From Sipunculus nudus (lineage: Eukaryota; Annelida; Sipuncula; Golfingiida; Sipunculidae), in NCBI GenBank assembly GCA_026874595.1, contig CM049306.1, positions 97,269,642 to 97,333,641 of the forward strand: a stretch of DNA of 64,000 bases, given 5' to 3'. The position numbers and the translations under genes are program-made. The stretch's first letter is position 1; every line of letters starts with the position of its first letter. Positions 1 through 11,176 of the stretch are shown piece after piece. The notes beneath the pieces were generated by a model. The model was given only the letters and a program-made list of their open reading frames with translations, searched no databases and had not been told where the DNA came from.

Positions 1-3000
1 GTCACCATACCAAATGATATCTCTATGATTTGTGAAATCTCAGTCAAGCAGTCAAGGCAAAATTGCAAACTGTCCAAAATTACAAGATATCTGCCTGAAA
101 GCAGGCATCTGCATACTAGTCAGTTTTGTAGGGAATTTATGCCTGAAGTCCCTGTATAAAATGGAAAGAAATCAAGCTTTTACATTTTTGTCATGTGGAA
201 AATGTTCACAGGTAAATTTTGGGTTCTTGGGACCATGTTACCTTACTCATATATATCACAGAGATGCATACACACAGATACCACCATTTCAAACCACCAC
301 AGCAAGAACAACTTGTCGTAAAACAGATATATAAAATAAAGTGTTAATTGAAACAAATGATTTTATAATCCCACTTTATGTGGTATGTTTCATTACACCA
401 CCGCTACAACAGTTCATTAGCATTACACACCCCTGCCTCATGCCAATAACAGCCCAATGATAATTCAACTAGTTTTTGTCAGTCCATTATGATAAATATA
501 TGAGTATGGGATCATTTCTGCAAATAGAGTACAGAATGAACGTGTCACCAAAACTCAAGCTTTGAGACTTAGGCATACCAATAACATATTTGTGACATTT
601 AGGTACCAGTATGTAAAATAATTGGTCCTATAAATAATCATGTAATTAAGTATGAAACAAGTAAACCCTTAAACTGGTTGACAATATTTGCTCTGGTGGC
701 ATTCAGGAATACTGAATCTGCAAAGAAAGGTAAGCTCTTTGACCACTTTTAAAATCTACTGATATTGCTACATAAGCACAATTTTTATTATGGTTTCAGC
801 ATAAAAACAGCCTGTTCATAACATTAAAAATTTACATAAATGAACTTAAATAATCTATCTCTGACCCATGTGAGATAAAGTAGTCCTGAATAATAAAATA
901 CAGAAATAAACAATTTACTTATTAAAAACATATGGAAACAATGCACAGATGTGAAAGGAACATCCCTGTGAAAGTTTATTAAATTAAATTGACCATGCAC
1001 TAGTTACTTTAAGAAACAAATACAAAGTGCTTAGTCAAGTTAAAAACATGCAAGATGGACCAAAAAAATTAGTTTACCCATATACAATCTACACTTAAAT
1101 ACAAGCCAGCATTACTGTTTGTTCATCTTCCAGTTCAGGCATAGGAGTTACAAAATATCCCGTTTAAGTACATCTTGAATTGTACCTGTAACAAAGATAT
1201 GTTAGTGGCAGTGGGGCTGAGGTCATGTACATGATTACCACGTTGAACAACCTACCTGTACTGCAGAGGTGTCTCTTGTGGATGGTTCCTCTATGAGAGA
1301 GGTCTATTCTAGAAAAGATGATTCTCTAGCCATCACACTGTAGGATGTTATGTATCTATCTGTACCCCAATCAAATATCATATCACAATTACCAAGGTCA
1401 GTAAAGATTAGGGCAAGAATTGAGCACTCTTTATACCACAGTGGTGGATATGCATACTATTTTTGAAAGCCTGAACATTAAATGATAGCTTGGGAAACAG
1501 TACCATAAATAACCCTAAGCTCCTGTAAATCACATATATGGGCAAAAATATTCATTTCTGATGGAACAGGTGTGAAACATCAGTTTTTGATATGCAGTTA
1601 ATTTGCATACTTGCAGTGTTCCATGCAGAACAGCAGTGGAGGATCTTGATCCCACTTTAAGTCAGAATGATATAAATGACTGCACATTGTCAATCTGATG
1701 CTTAATCTAATCTAAACAAAGTACTGCTTGACTGCCTCCATCTCTGGCCTAAGCTAAGCTGGGCCATAATAAAACAAGCTGTAAATCTTTTACAGTTACC
1801 CAGGGTTATGTTCACTGTTTACACTGCAGTGCATGATATTTGGTTACAACAAAATAAGAGTGAACTTGTAAATCATTTCAGCTGCATATCAACAAAGGCA
1901 TGACATCATATGCAACTGACATGTGCATAAAGGTCATATATTCAATGTCTGTAAAATTTGGTGCTGAAAATTGTAGCTATTTGTGAGAAATTTGTGAGAA
2001 ACAACAAACATTAGTGTCTATGCAAACATGTAACATCTTCACATCTGAAAATAATTAAATGCATTAAAACCAATTTAACTTCTCTTGCTCTAAGAAATGG
2101 TTATCATATGAAAGCTTGTGTTAGCATCCAGTCAATTATCTGGTAAAAAGTTGAAACTGCTAATTTAGCTCGCAGAAAGTCAGTAAACACAGGTGGCCCC
2201 AAACACCTTACATTCACTGGGTGTTCACCTAAGATCAATAAGCTAATAAAATCTTGTGCTGATAGCTGCAATAATTTCGAGACATCTAGTCACGAACAGC
2301 AATAGGTTGACCACTGGTCATGGATCCTGTGTGAATTAACAGTGTGAATTAAGAGGTCTGCTTGAACTGAAATTTACCTTAATAAGATATTTACAGGATC
2401 AGATTGTTTCACTGATATTTCAATAAATATAACACAAGCATGTGCTTGTAGTTTGGTCTGCTCTAAATAATTGTATATGTATGTCTCCAACTATTTTTAA
2501 CCATACGACAAAACAATGTTTTGTAACAATCCATACCTAACAATCTTATGTTACCAGTTTAAACATAGCCAAGTGATCTGCCACTGAAAATGACCTGTAC
2601 AAAACTATAGCTCTGAACACAGAGGCTAATTGCTCAAACCCCTATTGTAACTAATATGAATTTTACATATTTCACATTTTCATATTTTTGCTTTCACTAA
2701 CATTAATTTCTTTGAAAATTTCTAGCTCTTATAGTCATATAGTATACACCTGAATATAAAGTAATTCTGACTACTTTCTTGACAATGAAGATGTACAGAT
2801 TAGCTATAAAATATGTAAATGATGCCAACATCTTGTCTGAAGTAACTTAATCATAAAACAAGATTTAGTCCCAAGTCCATAGTTATCCAGCCTCCATCAT
2901 AACATTTAAACCAACAGCTTCCATTCATCATTTTAAAACAATGATACATTTGTAAGGTCTATTTATCTATTTTATATACTACAACAGTGCCACCTACTTG

Positions 3001-3651
3001 CTCTTAACACATAGTGATAATCATGCATACTCCTACAGTGCACCTACTGGCTGAGGTTTCAACTACACAATGGCTTTATTTTCTGAATCTTTAACACTAT
3101 TCCCATTCTGTATATATATATAATTTTCTTATGTTTGAAGTAAGTTCTGTTCCAATTTAATATCAAATATTTCTGCTAAATCTTGTGACCACCATGTTTC
3201 CAATTTATTATATTAATCACATGCAGATGAATAAATTAGTATGTAAGCCATTTTGGGCTACAACATTGTACTACAGTTATACAATGGATTTTATAGATGT
3301 ATCAAACATTTTATACTGCCAGAGCACAGCATTGGCTCTGTGTGCTATTTCATGTGTTAATTAAATGATCATAGTAATCTACTAGTGTTTCTATCTTCCA
3401 TCATAAAAATAAATATAACCATTAACCGTAGCACAACTTAGATTCCCTTACTAAGTATCATAATGCAAATGAACATCCTGGTGGTGACATCTATCAGCCA
3501 GAATTAACAATAGGTGGCTGTAAAGTCAGTGGTCAGCTGACCAGTTCAGTGCCACTACCAGTCAATGTACATCTCAGTAATACATTAAAACACCACTGCA
3601 TCAGCGGGCCTTACACAGCAAGTAATGAGCAATTATGAATGAGTTATTGAA
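1..3651 (-). other. MON2: MON2 3' UTR and downstream flank
   Basis: No coding exon is recognisable here on either strand. The part next to the stop codon at 3652 must be MON2 3' UTR. How far it runs is not fixed by sequence alone, because several AATAAA signals occur on the minus strand. The remainder is AT-rich unique sequence with no repeat family that I recognise and no splice-bounded ORF. The 100-codon plus-strand ORF near 32-334 has no recognisable domain and is treated as chance. Confidence 0.6.
3075..3209 (-). terminator. MON2: Candidate MON2 polyadenylation signals
   Basis: On the minus strand AATAAA occurs at 3209-3204 and again at 3080-3075, about 445 and 575 nt after the MON2 stop codon. 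A GT-rich stretch (GGTGGTCA) follows the first. Either could set the transcript end. Further copies lie farther downstream, so this is a candidate only. Confidence 0.35.
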
Positions 3652-3812
3652 TTAAACACCATTTTGGCTGCTTGGCCTGGGCGGGGTCAGAAGGTCACCA
3701 TACTGGTGCAGTGCTTCCTTGAGGGCGCGACAAACCTGGGGTGATGATGATGTGGTACAATCCACCAGGGCAGGGTACAAGTCAACTAGCTGCTGCCAGA
3801 TATTGCCCTCCA
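3652..3812 (-). CDS. MON2: MON2 terminal coding exon
   Basis: Residues 585-637 of the fragment, then TAA at 3654-3652. The exon follows a good acceptor (tgttacag) and completes a split Val codon from the previous exon. It reads [19 protein letters not shown], then a Ser-rich bend, [19 protein letters not shown] and a short polar tail ending NGV. This matches the end of the Mon2 C-terminal domain, whose vertebrate members have the same W-Q-x-x-x-x-LYPxLV-x-C and ALKEAL pattern. No membrane segment is present. The tail length is normal for the family. Confidence 0.95.
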
Positions 3813-4070
3813 CTGTAACAGGTAAAGGAAGATTATAAAATCAAGTATCCTGGGTTCCAATAGAATATTACTGTTATTATTCAATTACTGGTATGTATAG
3901 ATTTGATTTAATGATCTGACACTATAGTCATTATAATAATTTATATTACAATGTATTATGTAACATCACTATATTCGATTCACATTGTATATTATAATAA
4001 GTTACCTTAAGGACTTAAAAACAATGCTTTTCTGTAAACAGATTAAGATGTAAAGTTTGACTTTACTTAC

Positions 4071-4153
4071 CATTTGCTTGAGGAGCTTTTTTCAGTGTTG
4101 TCAGGAGAGTGGTCACAGCCTTCATTACAAATGCCATCTCAGCCATCCTGGCT
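4071..4153 (-). CDS. MON2: MON2 exon (window exon 10)
   Basis: Residues 557-584 (plus the split codon 585), reading AEMAFVMKAVTTLLTTLKK and then APQANG. The donor is gtaagtaa. Two acceptors lie 6 nt apart on the minus strand: ...ttgtag before 4153 and ...agccag before 4147. The upstream one keeps Arg-Ala-Arg-Met after CPLP, which gives the same spacing to the FVxKAV motif as vertebrate MON2, so I chose 4153. Use of the other would delete two residues without a frameshift. The helix is part of the C-terminal HEAT-like region. Confidence 0.92.
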
Positions 4154-4956
4154 CTACAATTACAGCCAGAAGACAACAGCAATGAATGACACATCACACT
4201 AATACACTGTTGGATCGGTAACAATGGGAACAGGCAAGGGTAATCATGTCTGAAATGTCCACATTTAAATGGACAATGCAGGGCTGTTATAATATAACAG
4301 TGCTGAAGAAAGATGAAATACTTTAACTGTATCAGACTATGCCAAAATAAATTTGCCTATGATACCACAAAATTATACTAGATACAGGAAGAAAATGCAT
4401 AGTATCATACTGCAGCAGATCAAATGCTTTAATTGACTCAAACAGTAGCACAGCAAATGTTTCAATAAGTTAAAAACCATAAGGAAAACCAATGCTGTAC
4501 AAAAGTGGTTGGTTAAATGATTTAATAATATTAATCTGCATCAATGAGCATGTCTAAATAATTCACTGTTTAATGGATAAAAGACCCAGTATATTATAAT
4601 TCTGTGGCTGAACAAAAACTTCCACAGTATTAACCTGTAGGGCAAAGTCTAGACAATGATAGCTGAGATTCATCCTTATGAAACAAATAAGTGTTCCAGC
4701 AACAGGAGTATTTATGGCATTTCATGAAAAAGTATTGTGTTATACATAACTTTAAAAAAAAAACTTTATACATAACAACAGCCTGGGGAGCACAGAGAGT
4801 TGCAATGAATGACCTACAGTGACCAAAGTGGACTGCTTGACAATGTAAGGGAATACAACAAGAGCCTCTAAAAAAATTCAATAACTAGTTTATAACCTAA
4901 TTTTGCAGCTTTTATTTTCAAACTTCAGATTTTAACAGATTAAATCCTAATGTGTA
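4154..4956. other. Intron sequence, no recognised element
   Basis: The beginning of the 6.8-kb MON2 intron, up to the first dispersed repeat at 4957. It is AT-rich, with an A-run at 4752-4763. No coding exon or mobile element could be recognised on either strand. The short minus-strand ORF at 4630-4881 has no splice context and no family resemblance. Confidence 0.5.
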
Positions 4957-5071
4957 CATGCTGTGAAAATTAAATCCACAGTACTTACAAAAAAAAAAAA
5001 AAAAAACATGCTGTGGCTAAAGTTTGGCAAAAGTTAAGGTACCAATTTTTTATTTTTGCTAATATTTTAAA
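4957..5071 (+). repeat. F3 repeat, left fragment of split copy
   Basis: This stretch (ACATGCTGTGAAAA..., then TTAAGGTACCAATTTTTTAT and GCTAATATTTTAA) matches 51736-51840 closely. At 51840 the second copy continues straight into TTTAAAAGATTTTGATCT, but here the match stops. It resumes only at about 10122. The fragment is therefore the left half of an F3 element broken by the insert at 5072-10121. An 18-nt A-run at 4989-5006 is a local expansion. Confidence 0.75.
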
Positions 5072-5599
5072 ACAAGTGACCCATGGGTCATGACGCTCAG
5101 CTGACTGGGAAGAGATTTGCAAAAGGAAATTTTATCATCTGAATGGAAGTATATACCCATTCAACTGAAGCATCAAACAGATTAACCAACAGGCTGAGAT
5201 TGTGTCTGTATTAATATGTCTAAACAAGGCCTACAGGCCTAATGCAAACCTGTGCATTGGGAAATATACCAGGTTAATGCTTCAATGCTGGACCATTACT
5301 TTTCATGTATATGAACTATGCAAGTACTAAACATTTTGAATAAGAAACAATTACACAAACATCACTGCTGAAATTCTGGCATAGGTGCACACAACACTGG
5401 CACCACCAGTCTTGTATACAACGAAGCTATCACAGATATATACATACACCCAATTTCAGACTGATATATATAAACCCCTCCTGAGAAAAACGTGTGCAAA
5501 AGTCATGGTAGGTGGCGACACCTGTCTTGTGAGCGAGAAAGCCATCAAAGACACATAGAAAGGTCAAAATATTAGGCCAATACATCAAACTTACCTTGA

Positions 5600-6240
5600 G
5601 TCTGATGCATTGGGCTGACCAGGCTTAATTGAGAAAGGCTGTTGCCCCGAGTGAACTGTGACAAATTGCTTGCTCAGACTACTGCACTGAGTGAACTCAT
5701 GACCTGCACCTAGCCAGACTGAGTGAACTTTTGACCTGTACCTGGCTGCACTGAGTGAACTCTTGACCTGTTGCATAATCTGACACAGTTGGTAGTCGGC
5801 CAAAGCTATAAATAGAATGCAGCTACTGCACTGAGTAAACTCCTGACCCATACCTGGCTGCACTGAGTGAACTCTTGACCTGTTGCCTAATCTGATACAG
5901 TTGGCAGTCTGCCAAAGCTATAAATAGATCCAGACTGACCTCTAGCCTGTTGCCAAATCTGAAATAGTAGCCACACCATTGCATAAGCTCATGCAGGGGC
6001 CCTGCCCTGAGGGGCTTGACACCCATGAAGTGATCACATGGTGCCCATGAGGTGTTCACATGTCACCCATGAGGTGATCACATGCCATGTGCTTGGCTGC
6101 ACTGATTGAACTCTTGACCTATATCTGGCTGCACTGAATGAACTCTTGATCTGTTCCCAAATCTGAAACAGTTGGCAGTTTCTCAACCTATTTAAAGATA
6201 CAGATTCAATCTTGGCCTGTTTGTATATGTGTTTACACAT
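5600..6240. repeat. Minisatellite with CACTGAGTGAACTC core
   Basis: The core CTGCACTGAGTGAACTC plus TTGACCT recurs at about 5680, 5725, 5750, 5825, 5860, 6095 and 6130. Longer units of about 125 bp add ACAGTTGGCAGT and AAAGCTATAAATAGA. Between 6027 and 6084 a different unit of about 28 bp (CCATGAGGTGATCACATG) is repeated. Copies are diverged, so the array is old. ORFs here are by-products of the repetition. Confidence 0.75.
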
Positions 6241-6669
6241 ACTGAAAGACTTTGGTTAAAATTTCTTTTTTCAAGCCGACATATTCATAAACTTTTTATC
6301 AAAATATCTAGAATAATAAAAGATGCAGTACTTTCATTGTTAAAGGTCCAATAGTTCTGCCAAAAATCATTCTAGTAAACTTGAACAAAGGCCACCTAAG
6401 AATAATTTTTGTGCAATTTTACAGAAGATATAATTGAAATAATAATTTTGTAGAAGAACACTATTGCAGTCCTCAGTTTGAAAAAGACATAATAATAGCC
6501 ATAAGACCAACTTAAGCCTATCACGACTCAACCAAAAATCAACAAACTCAGTATATTCTGATATGATTGAAAGAACCATGTCCTAGGATAATTCTTTTAA
6601 AAATTTGAACAATTCAACTTGACAGTTTCATCATTAAGCTGAAAGAGGCTAAAATTTTAAGTTTTTTTG

Positions 6670-8925
6670 CCCATAAAAAACAGGTCAATGTACGTGGCAC
6701 CACTAAATCTACAACTTCAAATATGAGTCATGTGACCAACATTTGCACAATACCTGGTAATGCTAGCTTCTGTCATTTCTGAGAGTACTATGTCAGTATG
6801 CTTACTTGGCCAAATGACTGTTCAAATTTGTGTAACTCCACTAAAATTCATCAAATACAAACCATTTGAACAAACTTGAAAGGGCTTGCCTCTGGGATCA
6901 TTTATGCAAAATATTTTACAATTTGGCTGGACCGTCTACAAGAAGATGACTTTTAAAATATTGTCAGCTTTTTCCTTATAAAATCTAAGTAAATGCAGAT
7001 AGCAAAAAAATAAGCTGAATCCCACAAAATTTGATATGTGACAGATTATTGCATAAAATCTGGGAATGGTAGCTCCTGCTATTCCTGAGAAATTATGGAT
7101 TAATGTACAGATGACCAATGACCCCCGTACAAAAATAGGTCAATTCAGGTGGCGCCACCAATACCTCAATATCATATAAGACTCACGTGACCAACACTTG
7201 CAAAAAATTTGGTGATGATAGCTCTGGCTGTTTCTGAGACTGTCATTTTAGTATGTTTTTTTGGACAGATGACTAAGTTCTACTACCTGAACAAAATTGA
7301 GGGAGATGGTATAAAAGATTATTTCTGTGAAATATTGAACAATTTGGCTTGAGTGTTTCAGAGGAGAAGATTTTCAAATTTTTTTTTTAGCTTTTTCTCT
7401 ATAAAATTTAAGAATATTTTCAGATGGCTAATTTTTTGCATTAAATTTCATGGTGCTAGCTCCAATCATTTTCAAAATAGTATGGGTAAAAATAGAAGAC
7501 AAACCCCACCACACCATCGCATTAGTTCACAGGTTCACTAAAAATTAATACAGATGCATATTGAATGAAAAATTATAATCCAGATACATCTCACTGATGG
7601 CAAAATCTTGAATTAATTTGACTATGGATACCAATTATTTATAATCCATGTACAGCCGTCTTTATATACCCACAGAGAGCTGTATAGCTGTGATTGTAAA
7701 CATTGCCTGGCATGAGGAATATCTAAAAATCATAAATCTACATTTTTTAAAAGCTTTTAAAAACATTCTTGTCAATATTAACCATAGATAACCTGAAATC
7801 TAAATGTCTAGAGGCATGATGTAATAAATGCTGATAAACTGGTGCCGGTCTAGATGTATCTAGATGTATCTGTGTATCTGCTTCACACAGCTAACATATA
7901 TGGTAAAATGACTCAATTGAACCTTTATAATTCAGCCAAAATTCATTCTTTGGAACCATAAAAGACAATTATTATAAGAATTATTCAGGGGATTATTCTT
8001 GTAAAATATTAAACAAATTGGCCTCAGTAGGGTAAATCACAAAAAATTTTACAGGTTTATAACTCATATGGGAAAATATAGCAAAATGTCTAAGTTAAGC
8101 TTCCCATAACTCAGCCAAAAATCACTGAACCAAAACCATTTGAACAAACTTGAATTATCAACATCTAAGGATAATTAATGTGTGAGATTTAAGAATTTGG
8201 CCCAGTGGTTTTTGAGGAGAAGATCTTTGTAGCCACTTAGCTAAAATGTGCTGTTACAGCATATGACTAAATTCAGCTTCCCATAACTCAGCCAAAAGTC
8301 ACTGAACTTAAACCATTAGAACATATTTCAGAAAGCACTACCCTAGGATCATTTCTGTGCGATATTAAACTATTTGGCCATATGGTTTCAGAGAAGAAGT
8401 TTTTTGTAGCCGTCAGTATGATACGGGCACTGATGACCCCCGTACAAAAAAGGTCGATGCAGGTGGCGCTGCCAATACCTCAATTTCAGATATGTCTCAT
8501 GTGAACAACATTGGCATAAAATTTGGTGATGATAACTCCAGCCGTTTCTTAGACTGTAATTTTAGTATGCTTTTATGGACAGATGACTAAGTTCAACTTC
8601 CTGTAACTCGGCCAAAAATCACCGAACTTAAACCATTCGAACAAACTTGAGAAAGATTATTCCAGGAATCATTTCTGTGAAATATTGGACAATTTGGCTG
8701 AACAGTTTTGGAGAAGAAGATTTTTAAAGATTTTTAAGCTTTTTCCCTATAAAATCTAAGAAAATGCAGTTAGCCAAAAAATAAGCAAAATCCAATATAG
8801 TTTTTAGATGACTAATTTTTTGCATAAAATTTCGTGATGCTACCTCTTGCCGTTTTCAAGATAGTATGGGTTAACTTACAGACGACGGACGACGGATTGC
8901 ATAAGCTCACAGGTTCGCTAAAAAT
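6670..8925 (+). repeat. F4 core: three diverged ~450-bp units
   Basis: Three units start near 6670, 7130 and 8440. Each follows the order CCCCGTACAAAAA, AGGTCAAT, a GGTGGCGCCACC-type palindrome (exact at 7147-7159), ATGAGTCATGTGACCAACA, GGACAGATGACTAAGTTC, CTTTTTCCCTATAAAATCTAAG and a pyrimidine-rich end. Related half-units fill 7890-8430 (CAGCCAAAAATCACTGAAC repeated). The units carry only short chance ORFs. Confidence 0.65.
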
Positions 8926-10015
8926 AGAGAAAAAATGCGTAAACTTTAAAAAAAATTTCAGGTGGCTCCACCAGTCTGCAGAAACTAATAAAAAGACTTA
9001 ATGGTCAAAATCCATGCAAAGAAGCATGGTGGTCTCTGGATTAGTTGTTCAGATACTTCAGCTTTTGTATCAAATTTTTCATTATTCTGAGGGAGTCCTA
9101 TAGCAGAGAGTCCTATGGAGGATATGGGTAACAGAGACCTAATTTCAGGTTAGTTATTGAGATACTGGAGTTTTTGTATCAAATTTTTCATTATTCTAGG
9201 GGCTATTTGGAGCCATACAGCTTAATGGATATGGGAAACAACCTAATTTCTGGTTTCCATGGAGACTTTTCACAGGTCTCTCAGAGTGTCAAGAATGAAG
9301 ATTCTAGGTCCAGTCTTTACGATTTGTGCCCTGTTAACAGATGTCCACATTTTTATAGGCCTCAAAAATAGAGAAAAAATTCGTAAAAAATTGAAAAATA
9401 CAGGTGGTGCCACCAGTCTGCAGGAACTGATGGAACATCTCATGATCAATATGTATGCCAAAAATCATGACCATCAGTGATGTAGTTAATCAGATATTTA
9501 AGTTTTTGTATGATATTTTTCACTATTCCGGGGGTACTTTGGGGCACCATAGCTCAAAGGATATGGGTAACAGAGACCTAATTTCTGATTTCCATGGAGA
9601 CTTTTAATAGATCTCTCAGAATGTCAAGAATGAAGATTCTAGGTCCAGTCTTTACGATTTGTGCCCTGTTAACAGATGTCCACATTTTTAAAGGTCTCAA
9701 AAATATAGAAAAAAAATTCGTAAAAAATCGAAAAATACAGGTGGCGCCACCAGTCTGCAGGAACTGATGGAACATCTCATGATCAATATGTATGCCAAAA
9801 ATCATGACCATCAGTGATGTAGTTAATGAGATATTTAAGTTTTTGTATGAAATTTTTCACTATTCTGGGGGGTACTTTGGGGCCCCATAGCTCGAAGGAT
9901 ATGGGTAACAGAGACCTAATTTCTGGTTTCCAAGGAGATTTTTCATGGACCTCTCAGAATGTCAAGTTAAAAGTTTCTAGGTACAGCGGTTACGATTTGT
10001 GCCTGGTTAATGGAC
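8926..10015 (+). repeat. F1 core: ~335-bp tandem units
   Basis: Three to four units run head to tail. The landmark ACAGGTGGYGCCACCAGTCTGCAGGAACTG begins near 9401 and 9738 (337 bp apart), with a diverged first unit near 8958. Each unit also has GGATATGGGTAACAGAGACC and GATTCTAGGTCCAG. The last unit changes near 9960 to lead into the microsatellite, just as the last unit at 57510-57565 does. The same unit family forms the array at 54935-57565. Confidence 0.85.
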
Positions 10016-10121
10016 AGACAGACAGACAGATGGACGGCTCAACGGACAGACGGACAGACAGATGGATGACAGACAAAAAGTGATCGCTATAGCTCAGCAT
10101 GACTGAAAGTCAGCTGAGCTA
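10016..10121 (+). repeat. F1 3' end: GACA microsatellite and terminal hairpin
   Basis: A GACAGACAGAC/GGACGG microsatellite (10016-10076) is followed by a hairpin at 10090-10121. Its outer arms TAGCTCAG and CTGAGCTA pair perfectly, its inner arms TGACT and AGTCA pair around a three-base loop, and AAAAA follows. The same hairpin with different loop bases ends the elements at 10637, 52382 and 57632, and a slightly decayed copy is at 16639-16670. Confidence 0.8.
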
Positions 10122-10637
10122 AAAATTAAAAGATTTTGATCTTATTTTGGGTATACAATTTAATTTTGATTAATTTAAGTAATATTACTGGAAAAAAAGT
10201 CCTTAGCTTTAACATGTTTTGTGTTAAGTGATCATATATCTTTCCTGATTTTTTTACAAAATGCACTATGTTTGAGCCTATAACTTTTCAATATTATATA
10301 ATACAGACCTAATTTCTGGCATGTACATACGAACTATATAGAGGAATATTTATGTAAATATGAGGAAAACTAGATGAGTGGTTTTGATATTAGGCAGTCC
10401 TGAAGTGTGAAAATAGGTTTTTTATAAAAAATTGAGGTTTTTCCTTAATTGCTCAAAGGAATGATGTCACAATGACCCAGTTTTCAGCTTGGTAGGAAAC
10501 CTTGGGGACATCTAACATTATGCCGAATTTTGGAATCCTAGGTCTTACGGTTTCAAAACGTGCCACATCTACGGACGGACGGATGACGGACAATGGACCA
10601 CGACTATAGCTCAGATGACTTATAGTCAGCTGAGCTA
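10122..10637 (+). repeat. F3 repeat, right fragment of split copy
   Basis: This segment is closely similar to 51846-52382 over its whole length (AAAAGATTTTGATCT, AATATTACTGGAAAAAAAGT, GTTTTGATATTAGGCAGTCC, CTAGGTCTTACGGTTTCAAA). It ends in ACGGACGGACGGATGACGG and the shared hairpin at 10607-10637. Together with 4957-5071 it makes one F3 copy split by 5 kb. Confidence 0.85.
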
Positions 10638-10971
10638 AAAATCATTTTTATGTTGTCAGAATGCCAGTCTTATAAACATCAATGAAACAGCACATAACAA
10701 ATTTACTTTTAATATAACCGCCCAATCTACTTAACAGTAAAGCCAGTGATGATATGATGCAATTTGATAATTTTTCATATCGACAGTGTATGTAATAGGT
10801 AATGAAGGCATTTACTGGGTATATGAAGACAGAGTCTAAACTCTGGCACAGAGAAATGCACTCCTTCATTTCCTGATATAGATATTAAGTGTTCAAGCTT
10901 ATAACTCCTTATAACTCCTACCTTTACCATACATAGGCTGGGGTGTAATGTACCTCCAGGGAGCCACTTAC

Positions 10972-11176
10972 CTGGGGAGCGGACATTTTCCACTTAGACG
11001 TTCATCCTCCACATATTTGATGAGGACTTCCTTACAGCGCTGCAGGAGGGAGCTGACAGCCAGTTTGGTGATAGATCCCTCTTCTGTGGGGCATTTACTG
11101 AGGAAAGAAAACTGGAGAAGAGTCTCAAAGCAGGCCTTTGCAAATTCCTCTCGCAACTTGCGGCTAGAGTCTGTGT
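10972..11176 (-). CDS. MON2: MON2 exon (window exon 9)
   Basis: Residues 489-556 and part of 557. The acceptor is atttcctttgcag and the donor CCCCAG|gtaagtgg. The exon reads DTDSSRKLREEFAKACFETL, LQFSFLSKC and later VEDERLSGKCPLP. These are hallmark stretches of the MON2 C-terminal domain (LREEF-x-K-x-CFETLLQFSF and EDERLSGKCPLPR in animal homologues). It opens with two bases completing an Asp codon from the previous exon and closes in phase 2. The opposite-strand 139-codon ORF over this exon is a shadow. Confidence 0.97.

Larger units (their letters stand above)
5223..8925 (+). mobile_element. F4 element nested inside F1
   Basis: In the other F1 copy (53142 onward) the head runs GTCTGTATTTATATATCTGA and directly into AAAATAGAGAAAAAATG. 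Here the same two segments are separated by 3.7 kb (5223-8925). The inserted block starts with the inverted pair AGGCCT-AC-AGGCCT and contains a minisatellite (about 5600-6240) and diverged units of about 450 bp at roughly 6670, 7130 and 8440. It ends with GACGACGGACGACGG, then AAGCTCACAGGTTCGCTAAAAA. The unit at 7130 ends with a similar TTCACAGGTTCACTAAAAA. The edges are accurate to about 10 bp. No coding capacity was seen. Confidence 0.5.
5072..10121 (+). mobile_element. F1 element, HINE/Helentron-like, itself interrupted
   Basis: The boundaries come from the uninterrupted F3 copy at 51736-52382; A-runs at both junctions leave a few bases of doubt. The 5' head has the palindrome TGACCCATGGGTCA followed by GCTCAGCTGACT. 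The 3' end has a (GACGGACA)-type microsatellite, then a hairpin closing with AGTCAGCTGAGCTAAAAA. Head GCTCAGCTGACT and tail AGTCAGCTGAGC are exact inverted repeats. A core of about 335-bp tandem units precedes the tail. Subterminal inverted repeats, tandem core, microsatellite and 3' hairpin are the architecture of non-autonomous Helentron-associated elements. No Rep/helicase gene is present. The class is inferred, since an unrelated DNA-transposon origin could mimic this. Confidence 0.6.

Noticed and set aside
5600-6240. CRISPR-like regularly spaced repeats
   Set aside because: Eukaryotic context, repeats diverged and contiguous with no unique spacers; it is a minisatellite.
9174-9811. Overlapping ORFs of 63-77 codons on both strands
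   Set aside because: By-products of the 335-bp tandem unit; the same peptides recur wherever the unit recurs.
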